Shown here: positions 6,473 through 9,916 of the stretch, piece by piece | Layout: every line of letters starts with the position of its first letter | Numbering within the stretch: the stretch's first letter is position 1 | Assembly (NCBI GenBank): GCA_030625445.1 | Contig: DAOUQU010000038.1 | Span: 1-9,916 of the forward strand | DNA length: 9,916 nt | Direction: 5' to 3' | From: Gammaproteobacteria bacterium | Lineage (GTDB): Bacteria; Pseudomonadota; Gammaproteobacteria; Chromatiales; Chromatiaceae | Notes under the pieces: generated by a model | What the model saw: only the letters and a program-made list of their open reading frames with translations | Told to the model about the DNA's origin: nothing | Database searches by the model: none | Program-made: the position numbers and the translations under genes

Positions 6473-7924
6473 TCACACTCCCTCCGGCAGCTGCTGATGC
6501 CACTGCGTCTGCTGCTGAAACTGGTGAGCCACATTCAGCAGACGAGCCTCGTCAAAATAGTTGCCGATAATCTGCAGACCCACCGGCAACCCCCCGACCG
6601 GGGCGCACGGAATCGACATCCCCGGCAATCCGGCCATGTTGGTGGCGATGGTATAGACATCGGAGAGATACATGGAAACCGGGTCATCCGATTTTTCCCC
6701 CACGCCGAAAGCGGTGGTGGGCGAAGCCGGTCCCATGATCACATCAACATCTTCAAATGCCTGCTTGAAATCGTCCGAGATCAGATGACGTAATTTTTGC
6801 GCCTTCAAATAATAGGCATCATAGTAGCCGGCTGATAACACATAGGCGCCGATAAGAATGCGAAGCTTGACCTCTTCACCGAAGCCCTCTGACCGGGAAC
6901 GCTTGTAGAGATCTTCAAGATCGACAGGATTATCACAGCGATAACCACCACGCACCCCGTCAAAACGCGACAGGTTGGATGAACACTCAGCCGGGGCGAC
7001 CACGTAATAGGTTGCTACAGCCAGCCCGGTATTCGGCAGCGTGATCTCACGCACTTCTGCTCCCAGAGCCGTATAGACCTCGATCGCCTGTTCGACGGAT
7101 TGACGTACACCGGCATCAAGCCCCTCATCGAAATACTCTTTCGGCAGGCCGACTTTCAATCCCTGCAGTGACTCATTTAGTGTCGCAGAGTAGTCGGGGA
7201 GAGGCTGCTGCATGCTGGTGGAGTCGCGCTGATCAAATCCTGCCATTGCCTGCAGCATCAACGCCGCATCTTCAGCACTGGCGGCCATCGGTCCCGCCTG
7301 ATCCAGGCTGGAGGCAAAAGCGATCATACCGTAGCGCGAAACACGCCCATAGGTCGGCTTGATGCCGGTGATGCCACAAAGCGCGGCGGGCTGACGGATC
7401 GATCCGCCTGTATCTGTTCCCGTTGCAGCAGCACACAGGCGCGCAGCCACAGCTGCGGCCGAGCCGCCGGAAGAGCCGCCCGGTACCTTGTCCAGGTTCC
7501 ACGGATTTCTGACCGGACCGTAGAAGCTGGTTTCGTTGGAGGAGCCCATGGCGAACTCATCCATATTGGTCTTGCCCAGCATCACCACGCCGGCATCAGA
7601 GAGGCGCTCCACGACTGTCGCATCATAGGGTGAGATAAAATTATCCAGCATGCGGGAGCCGCAGCTGGTTCTGACACCCTGTGTACAAAAGATATCCTTG
7701 TGAGCGATGGGAATACCCGTCAGTACCCCGCCCTCCCCTGCAGTCAGTTTTTTGTCGGCTGCTTCAGCCTGCGCCAGCGCCTGCTCTTCAGTGATAGTGA
7801 TGAAACTATTGAGGCCTTCATCCAGCTGATTGATGCGCTGCAGGTAGTGGCGGGTTAACTCCACACTGCTGAAGTCCCCGGCGCGAAGCCCTTCAGCCAG
7901 CTGTGTAATGCTGTTGTTATGCAT
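6473..7924 (-). CDS. gatA: Aspartyl/glutamyl-tRNA(Asn/Gln) amidotransferase subunit A
   Basis: GatA is the glutaminase subunit: it hydrolyses glutamine and channels ammonia to GatB. The 483-residue protein is an amidase-signature enzyme with a complete Ser-cisSer-Lys triad. Lys76 lies in GIPIAHKDIF, Ser151 in PGGSSGGSAAAVA and nucleophile Ser175 in DTGGSIRQPA, the same spacing as Staphylococcus aureus GatA (79, 154, 178). Length and C-terminus (MSIPCAPVGGLPVGLQIIG) are typical. The ATG at 7924 gives the usual N-terminus but has no clear Shine-Dalgarno; a GGA stands about 11 nt upstream. The gene is separated from gatC by 214 bp containing a repeat hairpin, unusually far for this operon, so it may have its own promoter. 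Confidence 0.97.
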   Translation of the reverse strand: MHNNSITQLAEGLRAGDFSSVELTRHYLQRINQLDEGLNSFITITEEQALAQAEAADKKLTAGEGGVLTGIPIAHKDIFCTQGVRTSCGSRMLDNFISPYDATVVERLSDAGVVMLGKTNMDEFAMGSSNETSFYGPVRNPWNLDKVPGGSSGGSAAAVAARLCAAATGTDTGGSIRQPAALCGITGIKPTYGRVSRYGMIAFASSLDQAGPMAASAEDAALMLQAMAGFDQRDSTSMQQPLPDYSATLNESLQGLKVGLPKEYFDEGLDAGVRQSVEQAIEVYTALGAEVREITLPNTGLAVATYYVVAPAECSSNLSRFDGVRGGYRCDNPVDLEDLYKRSRSEGFGEEVKLRILIGAYVLSAGYYDAYYLKAQKLRHLISDDFKQAFEDVDVIMGPASPTTAFGVGEKSDDPVSMYLSDVYTIATNMAGLPGMSIPCAPVGGLPVGLQIIGNYFDEARLLNVAHQFQQQTQWHQQLPEGV

Positions 7925-7957
7925 AATTTGGAATATCCGGAATGTCTAGAATCCTTG

Positions 7958-7986
7958 ATTCACTAAAATGCTTGCAAATGAGTCAA
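7958..7986 (-). promoter_or_regulatory. Possible internal promoter for gatA-gatB
   Basis: On the minus strand TTGACT (7986-7981) is a near-perfect -35. Seventeen nt downstream GTGAAT (7963-7958) is a weak -10. Transcription would begin near 7951, some 27 nt before gatA. It lies gatA-proximal of the repeat hairpin, which would allow gatA-gatB expression independent of gatC. Confidence 0.3.
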
Positions 7987-7998
7987 GTTTTAAAAGAA

Positions 7999-8063
7999 TC
8001 TCTCGCTAAGAGCGCAAAGGACGCAAAGGTTTTTCTTGGCGGTCTTGGCGTCTTTGCGAGAGA
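7999..8063. repeat. Hairpin of 9-bp CGCAAAG units between gatC and gatA
   Basis: The left half has three abutting 9-bp units, CGCTAAGAG, CGCAAAGGA and CGCAAAGGT (8004-8030), followed by a T-run. The right half has three related units in inverse orientation, CTTGGCGGT, CTTGGCGT and CTTTGCGAG (8035-8060). The outer arms TCTCTCGC (7999-8006) and GCGAGAGA (8056-8063) pair perfectly, extended after one mismatch by AAGA/TCTT. I recognise this as an extragenic repeat seen between genes of many environmental bacteria. It would be transcribed within the gatCAB message if that is a single transcript. Confidence 0.75.
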
Positions 8064-8138
8064 AAATGTTTTTTTCATGCCTTGTCAGTCTGAGACCTGA
8101 TCTCACTAGATGATTAAAGGCAGTTGGTCAAGACCACT

Positions 8139-8426
8139 TCATTCGATGACGCGAGGCACCAGGTAGAGCCCCGCTTCTGTTGCCGGGGCGATTTTCTGGT
8201 TCTGGTCACGCTGATCGGTTTCAGTCACCTCGTCTGTGCGCAGGCGTTGTGTCATATGCAATGGATGCGCCATTGCCTCCACGCCGCTGGTATCCACTTT
8301 CTCCATTACAGCCACCAGATCAAGAATACGTGACAGGTCAGCGGTAAGGTGCTGTGCCTCATCGTCGCTGACCGCCAGTCTTGCCAGATGGGCGATTTTT
8401 TCCACTTCAGATTGGTCAAAACTCAT
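8139..8426 (-). CDS. gatC: Aspartyl/glutamyl-tRNA(Asn/Gln) amidotransferase subunit C
   Basis: GatC is the small subunit that wraps around and stabilises GatA-GatB. The 95-residue length is normal. The N-terminal helix EVEKIAHLARLAVSDDE and the segment VDTSGVEAMAHPLHMTQRLRTDEVTETDQRD, ending near LYLVPRVIE, are characteristic. It is the first gene of the minus-strand gatC-gatA-gatB set and diverges from mreB. No strong ribosome site precedes the ATG at 8426; the nearest purine-rich stretch is GGATAAG, somewhat far upstream. Its 3' end is 214 bp from gatA, separated by the repeat hairpin at 7999-8063. Confidence 0.95.
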   Translation of the reverse strand: MSFDQSEVEKIAHLARLAVSDDEAQHLTADLSRILDLVAVMEKVDTSGVEAMAHPLHMTQRLRTDEVTETDQRDQNQKIAPATEAGLYLVPRVIE

Positions 8427-8565
8427 TTTTTACGCTTATCCAATAATTTTTTCACTATTAAAGGTATCAGAAATCCCCGGCTGTGACTGAAAAATTCACG
8501 CAAAAAACAAATCTTTTCTTGCTGCTTTGCTCAAGCATTGTTAGATTACACGGTTCAATCACTGA

Positions 8566-8597
8566 ATTAAGGAACGGCCCGATATTAACTCCTTAAT
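8566..8597 (+). promoter_or_regulatory. Inverted repeat upstream of mreB
   Basis: ATTAAGGA (8566-8573) and TCCTTAAT (8590-8597) form a perfect 8-bp inverted repeat with a 16-nt spacer, ending 45 bp before mreB in the gatC-mreB divergent region. It could be an operator or a leader hairpin. A possible extended -10 (TGCCATAAT, 8601-8609) follows it directly. In the remainder of 8427-8642 I see no other convincing promoter for either direction. Confidence 0.35.
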
Positions 8598-8642
8598 CGA
8601 TGCCATAATTCTCATTTTTGCCAAACTAACGGAAAAAACGCC

Positions 8643-9689
8643 ATGTTTAACCGAATCCGCGGAATGTTCTCCAATGATCTCTCCATTGATCTTGGGACAG
8701 CCAACACACTGATCTATGCGCGCGACCAGGGTATCGTGCTCAATGAGCCTTCAGTGGTGGCGATTCGCACAGACAAGGCGAGAGGCAGCATGAAATCGGT
8801 GGCTGCTGTTGGCGAGGAGGCCAAGCGTATGCTGGGTCGTACGCCGCATAACATCGAGGCGATTCGCCCCATGAAAGACGGCGTCATTGCTGACTTTACC
8901 GTCACCGAAAAGATGCTTCAGTACTTTATCCACAAGGTGCATGAATCCCGTTTTCTTCGTCCCAGCCCACGTGTTCTGATCTGCGTTCCGGTCGGCTCTA
9001 CCCAGGTTGAACGTCGTGCAATCCGTGAATCTGCACTCGGAGCGGGCGCCCGGGACGTCTATCTGATCGACGAGCCTATGTCTGCAGCAATCGGCGCCGG
9101 CCTGCCTGTGAATGAACCACGCGGCTCCATGGTGCCGGATATTGGCGGCGGCACCTCCGAGGTCGCCATTATTTCACTCAATGGAATCGTCTATGCCAAC
9201 TCGGTGCGCATCGGCGGTGACCGCTTTGACGATGCCATCATCAACTATGTACGCCGCAACTATGGAACCCTGATCGGTGAAGCAACAGCCGAGCGCATCA
9301 AACATGAGATCGGCTCAGCCTTCCCCGGCAACGAGGTTCGGGATATTGAAGTCAGGGGCCGCAACCTTGCAGAAGGCATCCCCCGCTCCTTCGTACTCAA
9401 CAGCAATGAAATTCTTGAATCCATGCAGGAGCCCCTCTCCGGAATTATCGGCGCAGTCAAACAGGCGCTGGAACAGACACCGCCGGAACTTGGCGCTGAT
9501 GTTGCAGAACGCGGAATTGTTTTGACAGGCGGCGGTGCCCTGCTGCGCGATATCGATCGTCTGATTGAAGAGGAGACCGGACTTCCCGTGGTGGTTGCAG
9601 AAGATCCACTCACCTGTGTTGCCCGGGGCGGTGGACGCGTACTGGAACTGCTGGATGAAAAAGACGCCGACCTGCTGGGATTGGAGTAA
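8643..9689 (+). CDS. mreB: Rod shape-determining protein MreB (bacterial actin)
   Basis: MreB forms ATP-dependent filaments on the inner face of the cytoplasmic membrane and guides the elongation machinery with MreC, MreD, RodA and PBP2. The 348-residue protein aligns with E. coli MreB throughout. The N-terminus MFNRIRGMFSNDLSID provides the membrane-binding segment. Phosphate loop 1 is DLGTANT (16-22), phosphate loop 2 DIGGGTSEVA (166-175), and the adenosine motif LTGGGALLRDID (294-305) precedes VVVAEDPLTCVARGGG. Residue 165, just before the loop-2 aspartate, is proline where E. coli has valine (VVDIGGG). The ATG at 8643 has GGA nine bases upstream. gatC diverges upstream, the order known in Pseudomonas. 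No mreC follows immediately; a repeat copy intervenes. Confidence 0.97.
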   Translation: MFNRIRGMFSNDLSIDLGTANTLIYARDQGIVLNEPSVVAIRTDKARGSMKSVAAVGEEAKRMLGRTPHNIEAIRPMKDGVIADFTVTEKMLQYFIHKVHESRFLRPSPRVLICVPVGSTQVERRAIRESALGAGARDVYLIDEPMSAAIGAGLPVNEPRGSMVPDIGGGTSEVAIISLNGIVYANSVRIGGDRFDDAIINYVRRNYGTLIGEATAERIKHEIGSAFPGNEVRDIEVRGRNLAEGIPRSFVLNSNEILESMQEPLSGIIGAVKQALEQTPPELGADVAERGIVLTGGGALLRDIDRLIEEETGLPVVVAEDPLTCVARGGGRVLELLDEKDADLLGLE

Positions 9690-9691
9690 AT

Positions 9692-9837
9692 GACCTTCTG
9701 TATATCTCCATGGGATGGGGGTTTGGGGGAAGGGCCAGCATGAAGTTGGCTGTAAGTCATTGATATATACCCCTTCCCCATAGAAAAACTTGTAAGGAAG
9801 TTCTGATTGAAGCGCGCAGCGATTCGATCAGAGCTTC
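9692..9837 (+). repeat. Dispersed structured element, copy B (MITE-like)
   Basis: This second copy of the 4876-5023 element begins two bases after the mreB stop and has the same orientation. It keeps the four G-runs (9712-9734; loops AT, TTT, AA), the C-rich arm able to pair with the last G-runs (GGGGAAGGG 9726-9734 with CCCTTCCCC 9771-9779) and the right-hand stem-loop (9800-9834). The middle (about 9735-9770) and the left terminal arm have diverged more. It separates mreB from whatever follows, where mreC would normally lie close by. Confidence 0.78.
9800..9834. other. Stem-loop within copy B
   Basis: GTTCTGATTGAA (9800-9811) pairs with TTCGATCAGAGC (9823-9834) using two G-T pairs; after a G/A mismatch, CGC/GCG closes the loop GCA. 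It corresponds base for base to the stem-loop at 4986-5020, with differences that keep pairing. Confidence 0.7.
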
Positions 9838-9842
9838 CATAA

Positions 9843-9916
9843 CAGCTGTACGCATCCGGAGGCTGGAAAATCGAACTTTTTAACTCGCGGAGGACCTCGA
9901 CAAACACACTTCTGTT
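9843..9916 (+). other. Possible start of mreC, cut by the window edge
   Basis: GGAGG at 9858-9862 is a good ribosome site, and the frame read from 9870 gives IELFNSRRTSTNTLL, open to the end of the window. This loosely resembles MreC N-termini (short basic segment with F-x-R-x-x-S before the membrane helix), and mreC is expected here. However, no ATG, GTG or TTG occurs in this frame; the codon at the right distance is ATC. Either a rare start, a sequence error or a coincidence. Too short to decide. Confidence 0.25.

Noticed and set aside
6471..6503. Upstream in-frame start for gatB at 6503
   Set aside because: The extra 11 residues overlap gatA, are not in the family, and the start at 6470 has the better ribosome site.
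5025..8426. Possible novelty in the gat genes themselves
   Set aside because: All catalytic residues and lengths are standard; only the gatC-gatA spacing is unusual.
9260..9907. A 215-codon open frame antisense to mreB
   Set aside because: Its C-terminal part is Ser/Pro/Arg-rich antisense translation of conserved mreB and its N-terminal part crosses the repeat copy.

Overview
The window looks like chromosomal DNA of a gammaproteobacterium. The evidence is gene order as well as protein similarity: a gatC-gatA-gatB cluster divergent from mreB is the arrangement found in Pseudomonas and many Chromatiales-like gammaproteobacteria that make Gln-tRNA or Asn-tRNA by transamidation, and purM-purN is the usual gammaproteobacterial pair. 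A sulfur-oxidiser or symbiont lineage is possible because of the repeat-rich intergenic DNA, but that is only a guess.

Layout. (1) 28-2067, minus: a large membrane-anchored L,D-transpeptidase-like protein with two OapA/M23-type accessory modules and a 12-residue tandem repeat. (2) 2068-2283: divergent promoter region. (3) 2284-2766, plus: a HugZ/HutZ-like split-barrel protein. (4) 2767-2949: spacer with a palindromic extragenic repeat. (5) 2950-3990 and 4073-4711, plus: purM and purN, consecutive enzymes of purine synthesis. (6) 4712-5024: convergent spacer built almost entirely of repeats. (7) 5025-8426, minus: gatC-gatA-gatB, the tRNA-dependent amidotransferase operon, with a repeat element separating gatC from gatA. 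(8) 8427-8642: divergent control region. (9) 8643-9689, plus: mreB, the rod-shape actin. (10) 9690-9916: a second copy of the purN-gatB repeat, then what may be the first codons of mreC.

The genes are mostly housekeeping: purine synthesis, tRNA aminoacylation and cell shape. The transpeptidase-like protein and MreB both concern the cell wall but are about 6.6 kb apart and not co-transcribed.

The unusual content lies between the genes. Five kinds of repetitive extragenic sequence occur in under 10 kb: a CATTGC palindrome, a 7-bp tandem array, a block of 9-10-bp CGTG units, a hairpin of 9-bp CGCAAAG units, and a dispersed element of about 147 bp present twice (4876-5023 and 9692-9837). The last is the best candidate for something undescribed. 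Both copies lie downstream of a plus-strand gene in the same orientation. They keep a four-run G-quadruplex motif whose last G-runs can instead pair with a C-rich arm, and they keep a long stem-loop in which sequence differences preserve pairing.
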